Shown: positions 16,974 to 25,026 of the stretch, piece after piece
Numbering within the stretch: the first letter of the stretch is position 1
How the letters are laid out: the number at the start of each line of letters is the position of its first letter
NCBI GenBank assembly: GCA_046565595.1
Contig: JBKHYG010000017.1
Span: 1-63,393 of the forward strand
Direction of reading: 5' to 3'
Length of the DNA stretch: 63,393 nt
DNA from: JBKHYG01 sp046565595
GTDB taxonomy: Bacteria; Actinomycetota; AC-67
Translations under genes and position numbers: made by a program
The notes under the pieces: generated by a model
What the model was told of the DNA's origin: nothing
The model's database searches: none
The model's input: only the letters and a program-made list of their open reading frames with translations

Positions 16974-18271
16974 CCGCGGCTCCCCGCGCCGACCTCGTGG
17001 TACAGGGCACTTGCTATGGACTGTCCGGGCCTCAGTTCAACGACCTGACAGCCAAGCGACGCCGCGACCCGGACGGTCTCCTCGTGATCCTCTTCCCACA
17101 CGAGAGCCACCACCAAGACAGAGACACCCTTGCGAAGCAGGAACTGCAACCGCGCTGCGGTCTCTCTGGAGAGCAGAGGCGTGATGAGGATCGTGTGCGC
17201 GTCGCGCTTGTTGTTGACCAACAGACGCTGGAACACCTCGTCCAACAACTTCTTGGATGGCTCGAGTCGAGCGAAGCCGTCCAGCACCTGCATCGCCGCC
17301 GCGTCTCCTCGGGCCTTCATCGCGAGCATCGGCCCATCGTTGGTCTCGACATTGACCGTGTAGCCCTCGTGCAGGTGTCGAACCGCCAGCGAGGCCGCGG
17401 TACGGACCCCTGCCTCGAAGGATTCGCTCTGCTCTTCTCGAGAGTGGGTGCCCTTGAAGGTGTCGAAGATGATCGTGATCTGGTCGGTGATGCCCTGCTC
17501 GGCTTCGCGTACGAGCATCCGCCCGGTGCGTGCGAAAGCGCGCCAGACGATCCGCCGCAGATCGTCACCGGGCTGGTAGTCGCGCATCCCGTAGAACTCG
17601 AGACCGCTCGGCCAGGGCTTGGAGAACGGAGGACGGATCGGCGGGTCTTCGAAGTGGCGCGTGAGCGGTCGACTGGAGACATGTTCGATGTTCGGATGGA
17701 CCAGCAACTCGAACTCGGGAACGAGGACCTGCTCGCGTTGGGTCAGTCCGATCGGATCGCCCCACCGGACCACCAGTGGTCCCAACTTGTAGACGCCGCG
17801 CCGCTTGCAGTAGAGGCGGTAGGAGTGCTGGATGTCTTCGCCCGCGTGAAGGGTGGCCAGCGGCAACTGCACCGTCGTACCCAGACGGTCGGGCAGTTCC
17901 TCTTCGAGGACGATCGTCGACAGCTTCTTCTTCGCATGCAGGATCAGGTCGATACCCAGCGTCTCGCCGACGCGTGCACGCGCGCGCACATCCGAGCGTT
18001 CGCCGGTCAGCGGAAGGCTACGGCGTCCGGTCAGGTAGACCGTGAGTATCAGACCGACCGCACCGTAGGCGAAGAGATAGAGCGTCTTGCCCGCTACCCA
18101 ATAACCGATCAGCCAGAGGATGACGGCGAGCACGACTCCCAGCAGACCGATCGGCGTCAGGCCGATCTTGCGCTGGATGCGCAGCATCAACGGACGCCAG
18201 GTCTTGGCGGAAGTCGCGGTAGCGATCCCGTCGCTGACGCTCCGTTGGAGCCGCTTGAGCCGACCCTCCAT
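16970..18271 (-). CDS. DUF58 family protein
   Basis: This 433-residue protein has two membrane helices near the N-terminus (about residues 37-80), an Ig-like region, and the DUF58 signature GLEFYGMRDYQPGDDLRRIVWRAFARTGRMLVREAE (about 215-250). After it comes a von-Willebrand-like fold with IIFDTFKG in place of the metal-site DxSxS. DUF58 proteins accompany MoxR ATPases and TgpA-type proteins in a conserved but poorly understood envelope or assembly system. The ATG is preceded by GAGGTAACAG, 25 bases after the MoxR gene, and the stop overlaps the TgpA-like start by 4 bases. Confidence 0.9.
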   Translation of the reverse strand: MEGRLKRLQRSVSDGIATATSAKTWRPLMLRIQRKIGLTPIGLLGVVLAVILWLIGYWVAGKTLYLFAYGAVGLILTVYLTGRRSLPLTGERSDVRARARVGETLGIDLILHAKKKLSTIVLEEELPDRLGTTVQLPLATLHAGEDIQHSYRLYCKRRGVYKLGPLVVRWGDPIGLTQREQVLVPEFELLVHPNIEHVSSRPLTRHFEDPPIRPPFSKPWPSGLEFYGMRDYQPGDDLRRIVWRAFARTGRMLVREAEQGITDQITIIFDTFKGTHSREEQSESFEAGVRTAASLAVRHLHEGYTVNVETNDGPMLAMKARGDAAAMQVLDGFARLEPSKKLLDEVFQRLLVNNKRDAHTILITPLLSRETAARLQFLLRKGVSVLVVALVWEEDHEETVRVAASLGCQVVELRPGQSIASALYHEVGAGSRG

Positions 18272-18296
18272 CTGTTACCTCGTCCCGTCCAGGTCC

Positions 18297-19352
18297 CTAC
18301 TCGTCGGACACGACAGAGCGGTTACCGGTTCCGTCCTTCACATCACCCATGAGAGGAGCCTTGACTCGACCGACGACTCGCTCGATGACCGCCTCGATGT
18401 TCTCGCCGCGCAGGATCGCGTCGGGAGACAGGATGAGACGGTGCGCGAGCACCGGGTTCAAGATCGTCCGCACATCATCTGGGTACACATGGCCACGACC
18501 ATCACTGGCAGCCAGGACGCGTGCAGCGCGCAGCAGGTTGATGGGAGCACGCGGCGATGCGCCCATCGCGAGCCCAGGCTCTTCGCGGGTCGCCTGGCAC
18601 AGATCAACGATGTAGAACTGGACCGCCTCGGAGCATTCGATGGACTCCTGAGCGAATGCGATCATCGCCGCCGCGTCCTCGGTCTCGATGACGGCGCCCA
18701 GGGAGTCGACAGCCAGTTCCTTGGCGTTGGCGGACATGATGATGCGCTCGGCGTCACGACTGGGATAGCCCATCTTCAGCTTGAACATGAAACGGTCGAG
18801 CTGGGCCTCAGGGAGAGGGAAGGTACCCGCCTGCTCGACAGGGTTCTGGGTCGCAAGCACGAGGAAGGGCCGCGGCAGGTTGCGGATAACTCCGTCACCG
18901 GTCACGCGACGCTCTGCCATGGCCTCCAGCAGCGCGGACTGGGTCTTTGGGGTCGCGCGGTTGATCTCGTCAGCCAGGAGGATGTTGGCGAAGATCGGCC
19001 CTTCGTGGAAGACGAACTTCTTCTTCTCTTGGTCGTAGATGCTGGTTCCGGTGATGTCCCCGGGGAGCATGTCCGGCGTGCACTGGATGCGGCCGGCTTC
19101 AGCGTTCAACGACTGCGCTAACGCACGCGCGAGGACGGTCTTGCCGACGCCCGGAACATCCTCGAACAGGATGTGGCCCTCGGAGAGCATCGCGACCAAA
19201 GCGAGACGCGAGACATCGTCCTTACCCTTGACGACGGTGCCGACATTGCTGATGACCGCTTCGAAGACCCGCTGATAGGTCTTCGGATCGAGCCGAGCCG
19301 AACCCCTGCTGCTCGTGGCGCTGGAGCTCCGCTTCTTGGTGGTTGTCGCCAT
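18297..19352 (-). CDS. MoxR family AAA+ ATPase
   Basis: This 351-residue protein is the first gene of the long minus-strand operon. After a Lys/Ser-rich N-terminus it has Walker A (EDVPGVGKT), the MoxR-typical QCTPDMLPGDITGTSIYD, Walker B with LLADEINRATPKTQSALLEAMAERRVT, sensor 1 LATQNPVEQAGTFPLPEAQLDRF, and a C-terminal lid domain. MoxR ATPases act as chaperones for assembly or activation of partner complexes, usually through VWA or DUF58 proteins. Here that partner is the next gene. A GGGGAGAGG ribosome site precedes the ATG closely. Confidence 0.95.
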   Translation of the reverse strand: MATTTKKRSSSATSSRGSARLDPKTYQRVFEAVISNVGTVVKGKDDVSRLALVAMLSEGHILFEDVPGVGKTVLARALAQSLNAEAGRIQCTPDMLPGDITGTSIYDQEKKKFVFHEGPIFANILLADEINRATPKTQSALLEAMAERRVTGDGVIRNLPRPFLVLATQNPVEQAGTFPLPEAQLDRFMFKLKMGYPSRDAERIIMSANAKELAVDSLGAVIETEDAAAMIAFAQESIECSEAVQFYIVDLCQATREEPGLAMGASPRAPINLLRAARVLAASDGRGHVYPDDVRTILNPVLAHRLILSPDAILRGENIEAVIERVVGRVKAPLMGDVKDGTGNRSVVSDE

Positions 19353-19639
19353 CCTCTCCCCTATGTCGCGTGCTGACGCCTAGGCGTCTGGTCATGCCAG
19401 GCCACACCAGGGACGGGAACCAGGACGGGTCGTCCTGCCCCACGACCTCCATGCAACCTTCGTCCCCCTCTGACCACGGACGGCATGAGACGCCTCCCGA
19501 CTCCGAGGGGAAGGCGCCAGAGTAGCGCAGGGAAAGGCGATACCGCCAACGCCCGCGGGCAGGGAAATCGCATCAAGACGGCGAACATCATGTGCGAGCG
19601 TGGCCCATCGCCACCTTTACTTCCAAGGAGGAAACCCCG
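19353..19639. other. divergent intergenic region of the MoxR operon and a secreted-protein gene
   Basis: These 287 bases are the longest gene-free stretch in the window. They hold a 14-bp perfect palindrome GACGCCTAGGCGTC at 19375-19388, about 23 bases before the MoxR start, which could be an operator or a leader hairpin. A 6-bp stem (CAGGAC...GTCCTG, 19421-19437) lies further out. An AAGGAGGAAA ribosome site serves the plus-strand gene. I cannot assign promoters with confidence, and see no tRNA or small RNA structure. Confidence 0.5.
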
Positions 19640-20125
19640 ATGCGATCCATCCGATTCCTGCTGGCAGCCCTGCTGCTCGGCATGCTCGCTCCGGTTGCGG
19701 CACAAGCCGATTATCCGGAAGAGTGCGAATCCCCCATCCGCCTGCTGTCTGGCCGCGGCGTGCTATTCGACTGGGGTGCTGTGAACTGCAGTTATGCCCA
19801 GGAGCCGACCCTAGGTAGCACCTCCATCGTTATCCCTGGCGGAACCCAGATGGTCGTCCGCTTCAACGGCGCGAAGCCGGTGGACGGCATCTCGCAGATG
19901 GGTACCGGCTCGAAGGTCACATACGGTCAGACCACCAAGTACCTGCGGTTCGAGCCTGCCACCGGCGCCGACGGCAACCCGCTGGCTGGACACTGGGACG
20001 CTTCCTTCAGCGTCGGCAATGTCGAAACGGTTAACGCGGGCGAGTACCTCATCTCTGTGATCTCGCCTGAGGGGCTCGAGGGTGCGGATGTCACCTACGA
20101 GCGCTCGTACAGCACCGTCGCCTGA
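19640..20125 (+). CDS. small secreted protein of unknown function
   Basis: The protein has 161 residues. The ATG is chosen because AAGGAGGAAACCCCG precedes it. The signal peptide is MRSIRFLLAALLLGMLAPVAA with cleavage near AQA-DYP. The mature part of about 137 residues has two cysteines (EECESP and VNCSYAQ) that could form a disulphide, and beta-rich segments (GGTQMVVRFNGAKPVDG, VTYERSYSTVA). I do not recognise a family. It appears monocistronic: the MoxR operon diverges upstream and a strong hairpin follows. Confidence 0.75.
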   Translation: MRSIRFLLAALLLGMLAPVAAQADYPEECESPIRLLSGRGVLFDWGAVNCSYAQEPTLGSTSIVIPGGTQMVVRFNGAKPVDGISQMGTGSKVTYGQTTKYLRFEPATGADGNPLAGHWDASFSVGNVETVNAGEYLISVISPEGLEGADVTYERSYSTVA

Positions 20126-20140
20126 TCGATAGGAACATGC

Positions 20141-20166
20141 GAGGAGGGCCCCTAGGGGCCCTCCTC
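20141..20166. terminator. perfect palindromic hairpin terminator
   Basis: This is a 26-base perfect palindrome with arms GAGGAGGGCCCC and its complement around a central TA. It starts 16 bases after the secreted-protein stop. No U-tract follows apart from CTTCGTT. Confidence 0.7.
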
Positions 20167-20190
20167 TTCGTTGCGCTCGCTTTCTCCCGG

Positions 20191-20207
20191 CCGGGCTTCA
20201 GGCCCGG
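20191..20207 (-). terminator. hairpin at the end of the lysyl-oxidase-like gene
   Basis: A 6-bp stem CCGGGC/GCCCGG with a 5-base loop overlaps the minus-strand stop codon. It lies between two convergent genes, close to the larger hairpin at 20141-20166. Confidence 0.45.
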
Positions 20208-21628
20208 ATGGTCTCGTAGGGAGCGACCACCAAGGTGCGGCGATCCTTGGTTCCGCCCAGGGCGAAGACCCGACGGCTCGAGCCGTTGGTCAGGTCTCCC
20301 TCCAGGAGGTTGCCTTCCGGGTTGGCGACGACCTCGAGCTGATAGAAGCCGTTCGGCAGGTCGGTGACATCGAAGGCCTGGCCGAACTGCCCCTGGTGGT
20401 AGGTGTCTCCCCAACCCACGGGCAGGGTCTCGCGGATCGCCACGCTCTCAGGACCTCCGCAGCGGCTGTAGCCGAGTTCACCGGGACGCCAGTTGGCTCC
20501 AGGGACGGTGACGTCCTGAGCATCGGTCGGAGCTAGGCAGAACGACTGCTTGCCGGAGGTCAGCGTGTGCACGCCGTCCGCGTCCAACAGCCTGTATTCG
20601 GCGAAGTCGGTGAAATGCCAGTGGTAGTGGGTCGGATCGTCGTGGAAGATCATCTCCCCGACCTCTTGGGTTCCGATGCGGACCCCGTCGCGGAAGAACG
20701 CCTGATAGGCCCGCATGGTCTCTTCGCCATCTTCCCTGAACGCGTCCACGACCAGAGGAGCGGGACCGGCGTTCCACACCGTCGCGTTGAAGGCGACCAG
20801 GGTCCGACCGAACTCGCGTCGCAGGCCGATGTTCCAGGCCGGCAGGGAGCGCAGGTCAGGCAGCGTCGCCGGGTCGAGATCGGAGGGAGCGCCATCAGGT
20901 CCGTCCGGGACGACCTCGGGCCCACGATCGTCGATCGGGCGGGGCTTACCCGGTCCGGGGCCGCCCCAGTTGGCCTCGTTGATGGTCATCGGATAGCTCA
21001 TCACCTGCGGGGGCAGGCCGAGAGCATCCCGCCAGGGCTTCGTGATCCAGATCCGTACCGCATACGACTGCCTAGCCGGCAGCGGGGCGGTCAACGAGAG
21101 ATAGGGGCTCGCGATCCAGCCTTTCTCGATGCCCCAGACCTGACCTTGCGTGAAGGGGTTGCCGTAGCAGCCGGAATCCGGGTATATCGCCTGGTCAGAG
21201 GCCTCAGCGGTGGCAGGGAAGCGGTCGTATCCCGACGGACAGAAGGACCTTCGGACGCTAGCCAGGGTTCGGCCAGCCCCGTCGACGACCTCCATCCGGA
21301 AGAAGCCGTAGAAGGCCCCGCCCCGCCATCCGCGGATGAGTCCGGCGGGCAGGACGACATCCCCGCTCGGACGCCTCCAAGTGGCGACGATGGGCTCGTC
21401 ATACTTGGGCCTCTGAACGAGGATCTCGAAGTTCTCTCGGTCTGCCTGGACCATGACCGTCGGCGAGATCCAGACCTTTCCGGTCTGCGAGTCGCGCCAG
21501 GCGTCTACGGTCTTGGAACCTCCTCTGAGGCGAAGGGTGGGTGCTTCTTCAGCCTGCGCGCTCGTCGTTCCAACGACCGGGAGCATGCTGAAAGCGGCGA
21601 CGATCGCCGCGAGTCTCGAACGAGACAT
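20198..21628 (-). CDS. secreted lysyl-oxidase-like protein
   Basis: This 476-residue protein starts at an ATG behind AGGAGGAACG. The signal peptide (MSRSRLAAIVAAFSMLPVVG) ends near AQA-EEAP. The N-terminal half looks like Ig/PKD-type beta domains. The C-terminal part (about 285-476) carries the bacterial lysyl oxidase signature: LPAWNIGLRREFGRTLVAFNATVWNAG, the copper-binding HYHWHFTDFAEYRL, later CLAPTDAQ, and a distal DTYHQGQFGQAFDVTDLPNGFYQL. Lysyl oxidases oxidise lysine side chains with copper and a protein-derived quinone. Whether this member forms the quinone is unclear. It has its own terminator and no obvious partners. Confidence 0.88.
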   Translation of the reverse strand: MSRSRLAAIVAAFSMLPVVGTTSAQAEEAPTLRLRGGSKTVDAWRDSQTGKVWISPTVMVQADRENFEILVQRPKYDEPIVATWRRPSGDVVLPAGLIRGWRGGAFYGFFRMEVVDGAGRTLASVRRSFCPSGYDRFPATAEASDQAIYPDSGCYGNPFTQGQVWGIEKGWIASPYLSLTAPLPARQSYAVRIWITKPWRDALGLPPQVMSYPMTINEANWGGPGPGKPRPIDDRGPEVVPDGPDGAPSDLDPATLPDLRSLPAWNIGLRREFGRTLVAFNATVWNAGPAPLVVDAFREDGEETMRAYQAFFRDGVRIGTQEVGEMIFHDDPTHYHWHFTDFAEYRLLDADGVHTLTSGKQSFCLAPTDAQDVTVPGANWRPGELGYSRCGGPESVAIRETLPVGWGDTYHQGQFGQAFDVTDLPNGFYQLEVVANPEGNLLEGDLTNGSSRRVFALGGTKDRRTLVVAPYETIRA

Positions 21629-21747
21629 CGTTCCTCCTGGTGAACCGCGGGGGCCAGCGCTGATCGTCGACCCTCTCGCGTCTGCTAACCGTTCAGACAC
21701 CGGCCGAGCGCTTCCGGTTCCACCGGACGGGAACTCATCCCATGCGA

Positions 21748-21776
21748 GAGGGCTGCCCGCTCGGCGGACAGCCCTC
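21748..21776 (-). terminator. hairpin terminator of the amt-glnK operon
   Basis: A 13-bp stem with one C-A mismatch (GAGGGCTG and CCGC arms) has a TCG loop. It begins 28 bases after the glnK stop. A weak T-stretch is absent. Confidence 0.65.
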
Positions 21777-21803
21777 AAGATCTCCGTTCGGACGGTCAGT
21801 AGG

Positions 21804-22142
21804 TCACAGAGCGTCCCCGCCGGCCTCGCCGGTACGGATCCTCACGACCTGGTCGACCGCTGTAACCCAGACCTTCCCGTCTCCGATCTTGTCGGTGCGA
21901 GAGGCCCCGACGATCGCGTCGACGATCTGAGTCACCTGCGCGTCATCGCAGACGACCTCGATCTTGACCTTGGGCACGAAGTCCACCTGGTACTCGGCGC
22001 CGCGGTAGACCTCTGTGTGGCCTCGCTGCCGACCGAACCCTCGGGACTCGGTGACGGTCATACCCTGCACTCCGACCCCCCGCAGGGCTTCCTTCACCTC
22101 GTCGAGTTTGAACGGCTTCACGATTGCGGTCACGAGCTTCAT
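21804..22142 (-). CDS. glnK: nitrogen regulatory protein PII
   Basis: This 112-residue protein is of standard PII length. It begins MKLVTAIVKPFKLDEVKEAL and has the T-loop GFGRQRGHTEVYRGAEYQVDFVPK with the modifiable Tyr at the expected position (residue 51). The C-terminal signature is GASRTDKIGDGKVWV. It senses 2-oxoglutarate and ATP/ADP and gates the ammonium channel encoded just upstream (61-base gap). In actinobacteria the tyrosine is adenylylated by GlnD. A 7-bp hairpin lies between the two genes. Expression is probably nitrogen-controlled through the GlnR-type box before amt. Confidence 0.97.
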   Translation of the reverse strand: MKLVTAIVKPFKLDEVKEALRGVGVQGMTVTESRGFGRQRGHTEVYRGAEYQVDFVPKVKIEVVCDDAQVTQIVDAIVGASRTDKIGDGKVWVTAVDQVVRIRTGEAGGDAL

Positions 22143-22156
22143 GCGACTCCTCTCTT

Positions 22157-22178
22157 CTCCCCGTTCTTACCCGGGGAG
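22157..22178 (-). promoter_or_regulatory. weak hairpin between amt and glnK
   Basis: A 7-bp stem CTCCCCG/CGGGGAG with an 8-base loop lies in the 61-base gap between amt and glnK. It could tune the ratio of the two products. It is too weak to call a terminator. Confidence 0.3.
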
Positions 22179-22203
22179 TTTGCAGCGTATCCGGCTTGCT
22201 GGG

Positions 22204-23424
22204 TCATCCGGCTCGCATAGAACCAGCGTCGCTGGTCACATAGGCGGTCTCCCCATGTTGGGTGAGATCGCAGCCGGTCATCTCCTCTTCCTCCGATACG
22301 CGGAGCCCCACCGTCTTGTCCACGAGCACGATCAGGACGAAGCTCACCACGGCACTGAAGGCCATGGTCGCTAAGACCCCGACACCTTGATCGACGAACT
22401 GACTGAAGTTACCGAACAACCAACCGTCGTCCCCAGCGGGGTTCACGGCGGTCGTCGCGAAGACTCCTGTCAGCATCGCGCCGATCAGACCACCGACCAG
22501 GTGGACGCCGACGACATCCAACGAGTCGTCGTAACGCAACCGCGTCTTGAGTCCGACGGCCAGGTAGCAGACCAGCGCAGCGACGAAACCGATCACAGCC
22601 GCTGCCCATGGCTCGACGAAACCTGCAGCCGGAGTCACCGCGACGAGCCCGCCTACGGCACCGGTTGCCGCGCCGACCGCGGTCGCCTTACCTGCACGCA
22701 ACCGCTCGATCAGGAGCCAGCCGCACAGACCGGCTGCCGCACCGAAGTGCGTCGTAGCGAGCGCGTTGATCGCGACCCCGTCTGCGGCTAGCGCGCTGCC
22801 TGCGTTGAAGCCGAACCAACCGAACCACAGGATGCCTGCGCCGAGCACGGTCATCGGGATGTCGTGCGGAGGCGCGCCGTCCCTTGGGAAACCCTTGCGT
22901 GGCTTCAGATAGATGGCGAACACCAGTGCAGCGATGCCAGCGTTGATGTGTACGACCGTGCCTCCGGCGAAGTCCAGGACTCCCTTGGTGAACAGCCATC
23001 CGTCGCCGTGCCACACCCAGTGCGCGACCGGGGAGTAGACGAGCAACGACCAGAGCACGAAGAACACGACGACCCCACGGAACTTCGCTCGCTCGGCGAA
23101 CGCTCCGCTGATCAGCGCCGGAGTGATGATCGCGAAGGTCATCTGGAAGGTCGCGAAGAGTAGATCGCCGCCTGCGACATTGTTGAAGAAGTAGAAGTCA
23201 CCGCCTCCGATGAATCCGCCCTTGTCGGGCCCGAAGGCGAGCGCGTAGCCGGCTGCCAGCCACACGATCGAGATGACCCCCATGCATACGACCGAGTGCA
23301 TGAAGGTCGACAGAACATTCTTGGAGCGGACGAGTCCGCCATAGAACAACGCCAGGCCTGGCGTCATGAAGAGCACGAGCGCCGTGGCCATGATCAGCCA
23401 AGCGATCGATCCTGAGTCTTCCAT
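22204..23424 (-). CDS. amt: ammonium transporter
   Basis: This 406-residue Amt/MEP/Rh channel has about 11 membrane helices. Visible family motifs are FYGGLVRSKNVLS, the FAIITPALISGAFAERAKF region, DFAGGTVVHINAG with the first pore His, and DDSLDVVGVHLVGG with the twin His. The hydrophilic tail after TVGLRVSEEEEMTGCDLTQHGE is the typical AmtB C-terminus that GlnK contacts. It imports ammonium when nitrogen is scarce. The first gene of the operon, it sits behind a box with GlnR spacing at 23494-23520. Confidence 0.97.
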   Translation of the reverse strand: MEDSGSIAWLIMATALVLFMTPGLALFYGGLVRSKNVLSTFMHSVVCMGVISIVWLAAGYALAFGPDKGGFIGGGDFYFFNNVAGGDLLFATFQMTFAIITPALISGAFAERAKFRGVVVFFVLWSLLVYSPVAHWVWHGDGWLFTKGVLDFAGGTVVHINAGIAALVFAIYLKPRKGFPRDGAPPHDIPMTVLGAGILWFGWFGFNAGSALAADGVAINALATTHFGAAAGLCGWLLIERLRAGKATAVGAATGAVGGLVAVTPAAGFVEPWAAAVIGFVAALVCYLAVGLKTRLRYDDSLDVVGVHLVGGLIGAMLTGVFATTAVNPAGDDGWLFGNFSQFVDQGVGVLATMAFSAVVSFVLIVLVDKTVGLRVSEEEEMTGCDLTQHGETAYVTSDAGSMRAG

Positions 23425-23493
23425 CTCTACGGTTCCCCCTTGGCGAGGGATGGAGTGTGGTCCCCGCCAGGTTCCGAGATTAGATAGTGACCC

Positions 23494-23520
23494 GTTTCGC
23501 TCCCGTAACCCGCCTGTTAC
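23494..23520 (-). promoter_or_regulatory. GlnR-type binding box upstream of amt
   Basis: On the minus strand the sequence reads GTAAC-n6-GTTAC-n6-GAAAC, three half sites at exact 11-base spacing. This matches the actinobacterial GlnR pattern GTnAC-n6-GaAAC. It lies 70-96 bases upstream of the amt ATG, a normal place for an activator. Confidence 0.75.
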
Positions 23521-23598
23521 GGATGTGTAAAGGCTCGGGTAGGTGGATGACGGTCGGCGTCGAACAGATAACCATCGCTTCTAGGGAGGGAGCCCAAG

Positions 23599-24933
23599 AT
23601 GAAGCACAGGTTGTTGATCGCCGCCGGACTCTCCGCGGCCATGGTCTTACCCACCGTCGGACATGCTGCGGATGAGGACCCGACCCCTGGATCTGCTGAG
23701 TGGATCCAGCGTGATCTGGAGAACCAGGCCTACGCGATGCAGCGGCAGGTAGACATGGCGACGAACCCCGCGTTCGGCCACGTCTACTGGACCGAAGCCA
23801 TCCCCGAGTGGGTCGAGGGGTTCGGCGATCAACTCCAGCATCCGGACCAACCCGCGCCCACCCTGTCTCGGGTGTTACCGGGTGAAGCTGCAGATCCGTA
23901 TCGGCGTCACTGGGGTGGTGCGCGTGGGATCATGCAACCCATCGAGTACTACAACGATTGCGGTGCTCGCATCCAGGGAACCGTGTTCGCGCCGAAGACG
24001 ACAGCACGCGACACCGTCACGGGGGATCGCTTCACCTTCCCACTGCCAGGCATCGTCATCACGACCGGATCCATCCAGGGATACGAGGAGATGTACTGGT
24101 GGGCCGCGCAGGGTCTCGCCGAGGCCGGCTACATCGTCATGACCTACGACGTGATGGGCCAAGGCGAATCGTCCTCGAGTGGTTCGGTTCCAGGCTGCAA
24201 CACCGGTTTCGATCGAGGCACCGTGGATGCGCTCGGCTGGTTCCTATCGGATGCCAATCCCATGCGTGGCCTGATAGACGAGGAACTGATCGGGCTAGCT
24301 GGCCATTCGGCTGGCGCGTTCGCGGTTACCTCGGTCGGGAACAGGCCGACCATCCAACTGGGCGGCGCAGATGTCCCGAACCCGGTCGATGCGGTCGTCG
24401 GCTGGGACAACATCTCGCTACCGACCAACACGGCGCCCCGCGTTCCCACGATGGGACAGGCGGCTGAGTACTTCTTCAACCCCACGCCCGCTTTCACCGC
24501 ACCGAATGCGGAGTCGAAGTTGGGGACGTTCAAGCGGTTCGATGAGGCAGGGGTGCCCAGCTATCAGATAGTGCATCGCGGATCCACGCATATGGAGTGG
24601 ACCTTCGTGCCATACATCCTGTCCGCGTCTCGCAAGGGTGAGCGTGTCGCCATGTACTACACGCTGGCGTGGTTCGACCGGTACCTGAAGGGGATCGCGT
24701 CTCCCGAGCATGCTGCCGATGGACTCCGTCGCCTGACTGCGGTGGCCTTCGATGGATCAGCGGATGCGTCTTCGATCGGGGCGGGAACCTGGAGCCCGGA
24801 GGACGGGAACCAGCCGAACATGATCGAGGGTGAACTCGCCTCGGATCACCTGTCGATCTACTACCGCTCCGCCTACTCGCTGCCCGACGCCAGCGTCTCC
24901 TGCTCGAACATGAGGACCGAAACCGACTGTTGA
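23599..24933 (+). CDS. secreted alpha/beta hydrolase
   Basis: This is a 444-residue protein with a signal peptide (MKHRLLIAAGLSAAMVLPTVGHA) cleaved before ADEDP. The ATG follows AGGGAGGGAGCCCAAG. The alpha/beta-hydrolase core runs from about residue 115 to 385: an oxyanion region PLPGIVITTGSIQGYEEMYWW, the nucleophile elbow GLAGHSAGAFA with Ser, and a late HRGSTHMEWTF that may supply the His. The order resembles chlorophyllase/cutinase-like and dienelactone-hydrolase-like secreted esterases. The substrate is unknown. Four cysteines in the mature protein could form disulphides, the last two at the C-terminus. It is probably monocistronic. Confidence 0.82.
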   Translation: MKHRLLIAAGLSAAMVLPTVGHAADEDPTPGSAEWIQRDLENQAYAMQRQVDMATNPAFGHVYWTEAIPEWVEGFGDQLQHPDQPAPTLSRVLPGEAADPYRRHWGGARGIMQPIEYYNDCGARIQGTVFAPKTTARDTVTGDRFTFPLPGIVITTGSIQGYEEMYWWAAQGLAEAGYIVMTYDVMGQGESSSSGSVPGCNTGFDRGTVDALGWFLSDANPMRGLIDEELIGLAGHSAGAFAVTSVGNRPTIQLGGADVPNPVDAVVGWDNISLPTNTAPRVPTMGQAAEYFFNPTPAFTAPNAESKLGTFKRFDEAGVPSYQIVHRGSTHMEWTFVPYILSASRKGERVAMYYTLAWFDRYLKGIASPEHAADGLRRLTAVAFDGSADASSIGAGTWSPEDGNQPNMIEGELASDHLSIYYRSAYSLPDASVSCSNMRTETDC

Positions 24934-25010
24934 CCCTCCTTCGCGCCGTCACGCTGGACTCGCTTGGATCGAGCGCGGGGAAGTGATCGATCCTCCCTCC
25001 GCGTAGACGC

Positions 25011-25016
25011 TACCCT
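25011..25016 (+). promoter_or_regulatory. possible -10 element of a leaderless promoter (TACCCT)
   Basis: TACCCT is followed by 10 bases and the ATG of the DAHP synthase gene. No ribosome site is visible in this gap apart from AAGG. Confidence 0.35.
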
Positions 25017-25026
25017 TTAAGGCCTG

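Noticed and set aside
16997..18352. Open frame of 451 codons antisense to the DUF58 gene
   Set aside because: The DUF58 signature on the other strand is clear, and the antisense frame has Gln/Arg/Asp-rich low-complexity composition only.
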